DNA of 64,000 nt from Patagioenas fasciata (lineage: Eukaryota > Chordata > Aves > Columbiformes > Columbidae). Under the pieces are notes generated by a model, which worked only from the letters and a program-made list of their open reading frames with translations, had not been told where the DNA came from and ran no database searches. Where the stretch lies: NCBI RefSeq assembly GCF_037038585.1, contig NC_092541.1, positions 4,089,445 through 4,153,444 on the forward strand. The letters run 5' to 3'. This document shows, piece after piece, positions 36,460-54,090 of this stretch (position 1 is its first letter; each line of letters begins with the position of its first letter). Made by a program: the position numbers and the translations under genes.

Positions 36460-36756
36460 CGGCCATGGGGGTCCCGCCCCGCTGGGGCCGCTCGGGGTGC
36501 GGGACGGGCCGGGGGGGCGCGGGGAGACCCCCGGGCTGCGTTCGGAGCGACAGAGGGGGGGCGGTCATGTGACCCGCGTCACATGGCGGGGGGCGGGATG
36601 AGCGGGCAGGGTGAGGGGGCGGAGGGCCCCGCCCCCCCAGCGCCTCCTTCCAATGGGAGCGGGGCAGGCTGGGCAGTGAGCCAATGGGGGGAAAGGGGTG
36701 GGGCTTGCGGCTGGCCGGCTCCGCGACCGCAGCGGCGGGTTCGGGACCGGGAGCGG
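36460..36756 (+). promoter_or_regulatory. GRN: Presumed GRN promoter with paired M-box/CLEAR-like E-boxes
   Basis: CpG island before GRN containing GTCATGTGAC at 36564-36573 and GTCACATG at 36578-36585, four bases apart. These match the MITF/TFEB-type M-box (TCATGTGA) and are close to the CLEAR consensus. Mammalian GRN is a TFEB target, so the motif fits. A donor (gagcgg|gtacgg) after 36756 suggests a non-coding first exon. The start site is not proven. Confidence 0.55.
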
Positions 36757-36869
36757 GTACGGGCCGGGGTGGGAGCGGGGGTGGTGGGATCGGGGGGAAC
36801 GGGGACCCGGCGCTGTGCTGGGGGTACTGGGAGCCCCCAGGGACCCCTGGGGACGCTGGAGCTGGGGTC

Positions 36870-37365
36870 ACTAGGAGAACGGGGATTTATTCCCTGCGAG
36901 TACTGGGGAACACTGGGAGTCCCGGGGGGGAGCACTGGGAATACTGGGAGTCCCGGGGCGGGAGAACTGGGAATACTGTGAGCCACGGGGGACGCTGGTA
37001 GGGAATCCCGAGGGTACTGGGTGTCACAGGGGGTACTGGGAATACTGGGATTCCCTAGGGGGCACTGGGATTCCCTGGAGGGCAATGGGAGTCCCGGGGG
37101 GCACTGGGTATGCTGCGATTCGCTGGGGGCACTAGGGCGGAATCCCGAAGGTACTGGGAGTCACGGGTAGGGCACTGGGAATACTGGGATTCCCTGGGGG
37201 GTGGGACTTGGATTCCCAGGGAGTACTGGGAGGTACTGGGGGCACTGGGAGTCACAGGGCGCTCTGGGGGCGCGGGGAGACACTGGTGGGCACCGGGAGG
37301 CACTGGGAGACATGGTGGGGTTCTGGAGGCACTGGGAGGTACTGGGAGTCATGGGGAACACGGGG
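36870..37365. repeat. Minisatellite in the GRN 5' intron
   Basis: Degenerate units of about 20-40 bp centred on cactgggaatactgggagtc, about fifteen copies, between the presumed first exon and the coding start. 37366-38076 is GC-rich intron with no further feature except two ctcagtttcccc words. Confidence 0.85.
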
Positions 37366-38090
37366 GCTGGGCCCTGCGTGTCCCTGCAAAGGCCCTGGGG
37401 GGTCCGAGCCCTCTCTCGGGGGTCCCGGGGTGTGGGGGGGACAGTATGGTGACACCCGGGGATCGGGCCCCCCAGCCCAGGGTCCCCGTTTGGGTCCTAG
37501 GGGCCGTGTCCCTGCCCCGGGTAGTGTGGGGGGGCTGTGGGGCTGGGATCTGCCTCAGTTTCCCCCACAGGTGGGAGCTGGGGCGGGGGGTGGGGGGGGG
37601 CAGGGGGACCAGCACCCCCACCGCCCTGTGGGGTGCAGACACCCGTGGGGGTGGGAGCACCCAAAGGTGCAAGGGGGGTCACACACCGCACAGGGAAAGG
37701 GAAGTGAAAGTGATTGTGGAAGCGGGTTGTGGGGGGGCGAAGGGCATACGAGGGGGGGGTGACTCAGGAGTGGGGTGCAGGGCAGCCCTTTGCACCCAAG
37801 GGTGCTGGCTGGGGGGGCTGCCCGCCAACAGCGGTGCAGGGAGATGGTATCGGGATGCTGTGGGCAGCGGTTGTGCCAGACACCACAGTGGCCCCCCAGC
37901 ACCTGTGGGTGCGCCCTTGGGGTTGGGGGGGGGCCCTGGGTGACAAGAGGGTGGGGGCTTTCCCAGCACCCGGGTGAAAGGAGAAGCGAGAGGTGAGCTG
38001 GGGGGTGGTGCCCGGACCTGCCCCCGCCTCGGCGAGTGGTGAAACTGAGGCACGGCGGGGGGGTCGCTGCGTGCAGGTGCCCCCAGTGCC

Positions 38091-41000
38091 ATGAGGAGCC
38101 TCGTGCCGCTGTGGCTGGCGCTGGCCGGAGCCGGCGCGTTGCTGCTGTGTCCCGACGGGCAGCCGTGCCCCGCCACCCCGGTGAGCACCCAGGGGCTGAG
38201 GGGGGACAGGGGGTGTCCCCACCCGTGGTTAACCCCCCCCGTGTGCCCCCCCAGGTCCTGCCCGCCAGCAGTGCTGCAGCGTGCCGGGATGGCGCACCAT
38301 GCTGCGCGGCGCCAGAGGTGAGCCCACCGCCCTGCCTCAGTTTCCCCACCCTCTCTTTGCCATTCTTTGGGTGCTTTTCCTCCAACCTCTCCCCCGCTTT
38401 CTCCCCCCACCCAGGATGTCCCCTGTGCCGGTGGCCACCGCTGTTGTCCCCAAGGATCCCGCTGCAGCGCTGATGGCGAATCCTGCGTCACGTCTGCAGG
38501 TACCAGGGGGTCGCATGTGGGTGAGGGGGACACAGGCTGAGGAGGGGGACACGGGGGTCCCTCACCCCATCCCCACTTTCCGCAGCCCCCCGTGCTGTCC
38601 CCTGCCCCGACGGACAGTCCGAGTGTCCTGACAATGCCACCTGTTGTGTGACAACCAGCGGCGCCTGGGGGTGCTGCCCCATGCCCCAGGTACAGCAGGG
38701 GGACATGGGGACATTGTAGGGGGCCAGTGGCACTTGGGGCACTGCCCCATGCCCCAGGTATGGCAGGGGGACATGGGGACATTGTGGGGGGCCCGTGGTG
38801 TCTGGGGATACTGCCCCATATATAGTGAGGGGACATTGTGGGGAGGCCAGCGGTGCCTGGGGGTGCTGCCCCATGCCCCAGGTATGGTGAGGGGACATGG
38901 GGACATTGCGGGGGGGGGCAGCAGTGCCTGGGGATGCTGCCCTATGCCCCAGGTATTGCAGGGGACACGGGGACATTGTGGGGGGCCAGTGGTGCCTGGG
39001 GGTGCTGCCCCATGCCCCAGGTACAACGGGGGGACATGGGGACATTGTAGGGGGCCAGTGGCACTTGGGGCACTGCCCCATGCCCCAGGTATGGCAGGGG
39101 GACATGGGGACATTGTGGGGGGCCCGTGGTGTCTGGGGATACTGCCCCATATATAGTGAGGGGACATTGTGGGGAGGCCAGCGGTGCCTGGGGGTGCTGC
39201 CCCATGCCCCAGGTATGGTGAGGGGACATGGGGACATTGCGGGGGGGGGCAGCAGTGCCTGGGGATGCTGCCCTATGCCCCAGGTATTGCAGGGGACACG
39301 GGGACATTGTGGGGGGCCAGTGGTGCCTGGGGGTGCTGCCCCATGCCCCAGGTACAACGGGGGGACATGGGGACATTGTGGGGGTGCTGCCCCATGCCCC
39401 AAGTACAGCTGGGGGACACAGGGACACTGTGGGGGTGACACCCAATGTGACAAACGGCTCTGGCGCCTGCAGGCTTTGTGCTGCGCTGACAAGGAGCACT
39501 GCTGTCCCCACGCCACCATCTGTGACCTGGCCCACGGGCGCTGCCTGTCACCCAGCGGTGACACCCCCATGGGCACCGCGTTCCCTGCCTGGAAGCGCCA
39601 GCCCCCGCCAGCAGGTAAGGGGTGTCCCCCTCCAGGTGCTGGGGTGTCCCTGGCTGTCCCCACGGAGAGCACACAGCAGTGGGGAGGGGGCTCAGTGACA
39701 CTGTCTATGTGGGTGTCCCCCTGCAGTGACACTGCGCCAGGTGCTGTGTCCCGATGGCCGTTCGGCGTGCCCCGACGGTGCGACCTGCTGCCAGCTGTCC
39801 CTGGGGCAGTACGGCTGCTGTCCCCTGCAGAACGTGAGTGCTGCCCCCCCAAAACAGCCACCCTGTGTGGGGCACCCCAAACCCACCACTCTGTGCTGGG
39901 CACCCCAAACCAGGCACCTCATAGTGGGCACCTCAAACTGGCCACCCTGTATTGGTGACCCCAAACCAACCACATTGTGCTGGGCACCCCAAAACAGCAC
40001 CCCCATACTGGGTACCCCAAACCAGCCAGCCTGTCCTGGGCTCCCCAAACCAACCGATCTGTACTGGGCAGCCTGTCCTGGCACCCCATGTTGGGTACCG
40101 TGAGCTGAGCACCCCGTGCCAGGCACCCCCACCAGAGCCCCCCTCATACTGGACAGCCCATACTGAGCACCCCACACCATGCTCCCCATACCAGGCGCCC
40201 TGTCCTGGCACCCCATGTTGGGCACCCTGCACTGAGCACCCCATGTTGGGCACCCTGAGCTGGGTACCCCGTACCAGGCACCCCACACCCCCAACACCAC
40301 ACTGAGCACCCCATGCTGGGTCACCCCACACTGAGCGCCTCATGTTGAGCACCCCAAAAGGAGCACCCCATATTGGGTACCCTGAGCTGGGCACCCCACA
40401 CCCACAGCCCAAACAGAGCACCCCATGTTGGGCACTCAGTACCAGACCCCCCAGCCTCCCCATACTGGGCACCCCATGTTGGGCACCCAGTACCAGACCC
40501 CCCCATACCAGGCATCCCACACCCCCAGTCCAAACTGAGCACCCTATGTTGGGCACCCCAACTGAGCACCCTGTGGTGGGCATCCAGTATGACCCCCCCA
40601 CACACACCCCCAGCCCAAACAGCACCCTGTGCCAGGCTCTCCATGCCATGCACCCCATACTGGGCACCCCACACTGCCAGTCCCCCCACCCCTGTCACCG
40701 CTGCCCCCCGGGCAGGCAGGGCTCCGTGGGCAGTGACACGGGTGTCCCTTGTCCCCAGGCCGTGTGCTGCGCAGACGGGCAGCACTGCTGTCCCCAAGGC
40801 ACTGCCTGCGACCTGGAGCACTCCACCTGCATCTCTGCACGGCCCCCGCTGTCAGCCCGAGGTGAGGACCCCCCCTGGGGGCAGCCACCCCCTGTCCCAG
40901 CCCCGGGATGGGGGGACATGCCGGCTCTGAGTTGTCCCCTTGTGTCCCCAGCTCGTGACGTGCGGTGTGACGACCAGGCGAGCTGTCCCGACGGGACCAC

Positions 41001-43586
41001 GTGCTGCCGGCTCAGCTCGGGGGCCTGGGGGTGCTGCCCTCTGGAGGAGGTGGGGGGGACAAGGGTGGGGGGGGTCCCCATGCTCCTTGGGACAGGCAGG
41101 TGTCCCCTGTCCCCTGGGTAGGAGGAGGGCAGATGTCCCATGTCCGCCAGGAGGGACAGGAAGGGCTCCCACCCCCACTAAAATGTCCTGAGGGGAAGGG
41201 GGGGTGACTGGCCGCCCCAGTCAGGCCCTGTCTCCTAACTGGGACCAGTTTGGGGAGGTGGTGAAGGGGCACAAGGCCACCAGGGACCTTTGTGTGTCCC
41301 ATCACAGGGGGGACAAGAGTGGTGAGGGAAGGTTCCCATTCTCCCCCTATAAAGGGTGGATGGAGCCAGGCTGGGATAGGGTGGGGACAGGGGACAAGGA
41401 GGTGGAACTGGGTGGGTGGGGGCACAGTTTGTCCCCTGGGGGTGTCCCCAGGTGTGTAGCTGGGGGAGGGGGGTCAGCCTGGGCTCATCCCTCCCCTTTT
41501 TGTGCCCCCAGGCCGTCTGCTGCCCCGACCACGTGCACTGCTGTCCCCAGGGCTACACGTGTGACACGGAGACAGGCAGCTGCCTGCAGGACGGGGAGCC
41601 CCCCCTGCCCTGGGTGCACAAGACCCCGGCACAGGCCCGCGAGAGGGACGTGAAGTGTGACGACCAGACCAGCTGTCCCGACGGGAACACCTGCTGCCGC
41701 CTGGGCTCGGGGGCCTGGGGGTGCTGCCCGCTGGAGGAGGTGCGGGACACAGGGGTCCCCAAATGGGACCCAGGGGTGCTGGGCTGGGCTGTGACTGAGG
41801 GGCTGAGGTGTCACTGGGGGCCTTGGCCCAAGGACCCCATGCAGCTGAAGCCCCGGACTTGGGGACATTCAGCTGGGCACTGCGACCTCCTGTCCCCAGG
41901 GACAGAGCCACCCCTGTGTCCCCACAGGCTGAGGCAGGTGTCCCCTGTGCCCTGGGTGGCATGAGGACCAATGTCCCCCGCAAGGGACAAGGCCAGGCCA
42001 AGGGCTCCCTGTGTCCCATGGGGGTGGTGCTGGGCTCGTTTACTGGTCCCCCAGTCAGACCCACTCTACTAACTGGGACCGGTTTGGGGCTTTGGTACGG
42101 GGAGGCACTGAAGGGAGGATGAGGCCACTGGGTGCTTGGGGACATCACTGTGTCCCCCTGGGGGATGACGAGGGTGCTGGGAGTCCCCATGTCCCCAAAC
42201 CCACACAGGGTGGAGCCAGGCTGGGATGGGGGCAACAGGGGACAAGGTGGGGGGGGCTGGAGCTGGGCAGGTGGTGACACAGTTTGTCCCCTGGGGGGGT
42301 CAGCCTGGGCTCATTCCTCCCCTTTCCCCCCCCCAGGCCGTCTGCTGCCCCGACCACGTGCACTGCTGTCCCCAGGGCTACACGTGTGACACGGGGACAG
42401 GCAGCTGCCTGCAGGACGGGGAGCCCCCCCTGCCCTGGATGCAGAAGACCCCGGCACAGGCCCGGGGGGGGGACGTGAAGTGTGACGACCAGACCAGCTG
42501 TCCCCAGGGCAGCACCTGCTGCCCGCTGAGCTTGGGGACCTGGGGGTGCTGCCCGCTGGAGCAGGTTTGGGGGGGCCTGGGGGGGCTCTGCCAGGGCACA
42601 AGGGATTGGGATGGGATGGGGGGTTGAGGCAGAGCAGGGCTGGGGGGGACAGGGACATGGGACATCTGAATCACTGCCACCCCACCCCACCCCGTGGGGG
42701 TTCTGCAGGTACCCTGGGGACAGGGTTTGTCATGGTCCCTTGGGGCAGAGGTGGGGGACGACATGTGACATCCATCAGTGCCCCCCCACACCTCCATCAA
42801 TCCCTCTTGACCCCATGGGGCTCTTGGGGCACTCTGGGGACAGGGTTTGTCATGGTCCCTTGGGGCTGGGATGGGGGGACATGGGACACATCCATCACTG
42901 CCCCCCCCACCTCCATCACTGCCCCTCGCCCACCCATGGGGACGTCCTTGGGGACGGGGTCTGGCACTGTAACTTAAGGCTGGGAGGAGGCGGGGTTCAT
43001 GTGGCTGGAGGCGCCAGGATGGCACCCGAACGCCTGGGTCCCCCCGGACGCCTGGGCCCCGCTCTGACCCCAGCCTCCCCCCGTGCCCCCCCAGGCCATC
43101 TGCTGCGGGGACCACCAGCACTGCTGCCCCCGCGGCTACACCTGCAACGAGGCCACCCAGAGCTGCGAGAAGCTGCTGACCCCCACCCCGCTGCTGCCAG
43201 CACCCGCATCCGCGCCCCGGGCCCCCGCGCCCCCCCACCGCACACCCATGCCCCCTCCCGCCCGGCTGCGAGCCCCCAGCACCGCCATGGGTGCCGCCGT
43301 GCCCTGTGATGCCACCCACTCCTGCCGGGGTGGCCAACGGTGCTGCCGGGGCCGGGGGGGCTCCTGGGGGTGCTGCCCCTTTGCCCAGGTTAGTGGGGGA
43401 GACACAGGGTGGGGGTGTGGGTGACATCACCTCCTGGTCCCCCCCTTACCCTGTGTCTCTCCGCAGGGCTCCTGCTGCTCGGACGGCTGGCACTGCTGCC
43501 CGGGGGGGTCCCGCTGCACTGGGGGGGGCTGGGGGTGCAGCCCCCAGCGCTGGGACCAGCCCCCACCCCGCAGGGTGCTGCTCTGA
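38091..43586 (+). CDS. GRN: Progranulin precursor
   Basis: Secreted cysteine-rich growth factor and lysosomal protein, cleaved into granulin peptides. Exons: 38091-38180, 38255-38317, 38415-38499, 38586-38689, 39473-39614, 39727-39833, 40759-40861, 40952-41049, 41512-41739, 42337-42564, 43095-43388, 43467-43586 (TGA). Phases agree, giving about 553 residues (human 593). A signal peptide ([18 protein letters not shown]) is followed by a degenerate first module, then six clear granulin modules with the CC...CC pattern ([43 protein letters not shown]; and so on). Each module is split between two half-domain exons, except that exons 41512, 42337 and 43095 each join the end of one module to the start of the next. 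Exons 41512-41739 and 42337-42564 are near-identical duplicates. Exon 38255-38317 has lost most of the expected cysteine pattern, and its exact borders are the least certain. Confidence 0.93.
38660..39470. repeat. GRN: Minisatellite made from a GRN exon end and its splice donor
   Basis: Unit of about 80 bp containing gggtgctgccccatgcccca followed by ggta, which is the last codons of exon 38586-38689 (GCCPMPQ) plus its donor, then ggggacatggggacattgt. About nine to ten copies, with a higher-order period of about 331 bp (the segment at 38716 recurs at 39047). The true donor is the first one, at 38690. The array runs to the acceptor of exon 39473. Confidence 0.88.
39840..40690. repeat. GRN: Minisatellite in GRN intron 6
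   Basis: Degenerate 20-40-bp units of the type caccccaaaccagccacc and ctgggcaccccatgttggg over about 850 bp between exons 39727-39833 and 40759-40861. Confidence 0.88.
41200..42564 (+). repeat. GRN: 825-bp tandem duplication carrying a GRN exon
   Basis: The block ending with exon 41512-41739 is repeated with a shift of 825 bp, ending with exon 42337-42564. Both exons are 228 bp and share gccgtctgctgccccgacca at the start. The flanking introns align too (taactgggaccagtttgggg versus taactgggaccggtttgggg). The copies differ by a modest number of substitutions, so the duplication is fairly recent, and it adds a whole granulin repeat while keeping phase 0. Confidence 0.88.
42705..42960. repeat. 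GRN: Two-copy repeat in GRN intron 10
   Basis: The words ggggacagggtttgtcatgg and ccatcactgccccccc recur at a spacing of about 123 bp. The rest of 42565-43094 is plain intron. Confidence 0.75.
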
Positions 43587-43635
43587 TGGCCCCGGGGGAC
43601 CCCACCCCAATAAAAGGTTTCCAGGACAAGCCGTG
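43587..43635 (+). promoter_or_regulatory. GRN: GRN poly(A) signal
   Basis: AATAAA at 43609-43614, 23 bp after the stop codon. A very short 3' UTR like that of TMEM98. Confidence 0.75.
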
Positions 43636-43689
43636 GCCCCTGGCTCCTTGTTGGGTGGGGAAACTGAGGCACAAAGCGGGGGCAGGGGG

Positions 43690-44820
43690 GGTATCTTTTT
43701 GTTTTTTTAATATATTAATGCCATCTAACGAACAGGCAGCAGCTCCCTGCAGTGCCCGGGGTGGGGGGTCCCCATGTCCCCCCCCCCACTGTCAACCTGG
43801 CCCCGCTGGCCCCTCTTCTTCCTCGCCGTGTAGAAAATGTTTAGAAACACAATTAAAATCCAAGGTGGGGGGGACACGAGGCTGGGGGGCAGACAGGGAC
43901 CCCCCCATCGGCTCCTATGGCAGCTTGGAGGCACCGCTGGCCCGGGGGGCACTGCCGGCCCCCCCTGTCCTGCGGGGACACAAGTGGGGACGGGAGGTGA
44001 ATGGCAATGTCACAGCAAGGGGACACAGGGACAGGACATCAGGACCCCAGGTGGCAGCACAGGAACTGGGGGGGTGACACATTCCCTGAGTTGGGGTCCC
44101 AAGCACATATGGACACAGGTGACCTGGGGATGGGCTTGTCCCTCTGTCCCCTCCCTGGCAGGGCGGTGGGGAGAGGCTGGGGACAAGGGACAGGGTGACA
44201 GCAGGGGGATGGGACGGTGGCAGGACAGGATGACATTACCAGTGTACCCTCCCCATCCCACCACCACCCCACGCTCCCCCCACCCTTGGGACATGTGTTC
44301 CCCCCCCCCCCAGAGCCAGATGCAGGGCACAGTGGGGAGGGGCCGGGGACAAGGGACAGTGTGACAGTGGCTGAATGGGACAATAGTGGGCTGGGGCAAT
44401 GCCAGGACCCCCACCCCAGGGTCCCACAGCTCCCCCCACCCCCTGGGCATGTTCCCCCTCAACCAGGACCAGAGGCAGGACACAGGGGAGGGGATGGGGA
44501 CAAGGGACAGGGTGGCAGCAGTGGGATGGGACGGTGACGGGACAGGATGACATTACCAGTGTACCCTCCCCATCCCACCACCCCCCCGCGCTCCCACAGC
44601 TCCCCGGGCAATAGCAGGACCCCCATCCCGGGGTCCCACAGCTCCCCCCACCCCTGGAACATGTGCCCCCCCCCCAGGACCAGAGGCACGACACAGGGGA
44701 GGGGCTGTGACAAGGGACAAGGGCAGCAGCTGGATGGGACAATGGTGGTGACCACGCCAGGACACCCCCCCACGACACATCCCAACCCCCCCATTGCCAC
44801 AGGTGTGTCCCCCCCCGCAC
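43690..44820 (-). promoter_or_regulatory. FAM171A2: Presumed FAM171A2 3' UTR with internal repeats
   Basis: Minus-strand ATTAAA (plus TTTAAT) at 43706-43711 in a T-rich patch could end the FAM171A2 transcript about 1.1 kb after its stop. 44200-44800 holds repeated blocks: acattaccagtgtaccctcc occurs near 44228 and again near 44550, with ggcaggacacaggggaggggatgg-like spacers. No separate gene is supported. Confidence 0.55.
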
Positions 44821-52804
<7,984 letters not shown>

Positions 52805-52984
52805 GGTCGCTCCGCCGCCGTTACCCCGCCATGCCCGGCCCGCCCGGCCCGGCCCGCTCCGCCCGCCGCCGCCGCCGCCGCGGGGACCGGGCTCCACCTG
52901 CCGGAGCCGCCGGGCACCGCCGCCCGCCCCGCCCCGGCCCGGCCCCCTCACCGCCAGGACCACCCCGGACCCCCAGGCCCACCC

Positions 52985-53690
52985 CCGGAACAGCGCCGGG
53001 ACCGGGAGTCGGTACCAGCATCCCCGGGCTGATCCCGGTACCGGCACGTACAGCTTGGTACCGGCACCGGCATCCTGGCACTGACCCCAGTAACGGCATC
53101 GACCCCGTGTACCCACCTCCGAGCCCCGGGATTGGGATTCGGTACCGACATCGGCATCCCGGGACTGACCCCGGTACCGGCACCCCCAGCCCGGTACCGG
53201 TAGACACAGCCCGGTACCGGCACCGGCATCCTGGCACTGACCCAGTAACGGCATCGACCCCGTGTACCCACCTCCGGGACCGCTCCGAGCCCCGGGGCTG
53301 GGATTCAGTACCGGTACCGACATCAGCATCCGGGACTGACCCCGGTACCGGCAGACACAGCCCGGTACCGGCACCGGCATCCTGGCACTGACCTCAGTAC
53401 CACCATTGACTCCTTGTACCCATCTCCGGGACGGCCCCGAGCCCCGGGACCAGGATTCGGAACGGGCACCGGGATCCCAGGACTCAGTCCTGGAACGGCA
53501 TCGATCTCTTGCACCCATCTCCGGGACCACCCCGAACTCGGGGACCGGGACTTGGTACCGGCACCAGCATCCTGGGCTGATCCCAGTACCAGCATCCCCC
53601 CCTTGTACCCATCCCTGGGACCCCCCTGAGCAACGGGAGAGGGACTTGGTACCGGCACCGGCATCCCCCACTGACCCCCATGCCCCCTCC
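52985..53690. repeat. GGTACC-rich minisatellite between ITGA2B and FAM171A2
   Basis: Degenerate units built from ccggtaccggcaccggcatc and ctgggactgaccccggta, with a higher-order period of roughly 100-130 bp. It lies directly upstream of the FAM171A2 CpG island. Confidence 0.88.
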
Positions 53691-53839
53691 ATATCAGCAC
53701 CGGCAGGGCTGGTGCAAAGGCACACGAGGTCCCCAAAAGACATACGGGGTCCCAAAAGTCATGTGGGATCCCCAAATGGCAACCCCTGTCCCTGTTCACC
53801 CCCAATGTCACCCCACAGGAACCACCATGGTCCCAGGCA

Positions 53840-54090
53840 GAGATTTATTGTCCAGGGACAGTGTGGGGGGTAGGGGGGCAGGACCCCATGGGCACCCAGG
53901 GGTGCTGGGGACATGGGTGATGTGTCCCATGGGCACCCAGGGATGCTGGGGACATGGGGGTGATGGGGACATGGGTCCTGTGTCCCATAGGCACCCAGGG
54001 GTGCTGGAAACATGGGTGCTGGGGGACATGTGGACTGGGACAGGGGACATGCCATGGGGTGGGGGCACAGGGGGTCCCCGGGGTACCCCG
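53840..54090 (-). promoter_or_regulatory. ITGA2B: ITGA2B 3' UTR with poly(A) signal and short repeat
   Basis: Minus-strand AATAAA corresponds to plus TTTATT at 53844-53849, about 240 bp after the stop. Between them lie four copies of catgggcacccaggggtgct-like units (53885-54020). Confidence 0.7.

Noticed and set aside
38255-38317. Alternative reading of GRN exon 2 giving QQCCSVPGW
   Set aside because: It looks more granulin-like but breaks phase with the next exon, whose CC pattern fixes the frame.
38488-39958. 471-codon minus frame and 353-codon plus frame in GRN
   Set aside because: Both read through the exon-border minisatellite. Only the granulin exon parts are real.
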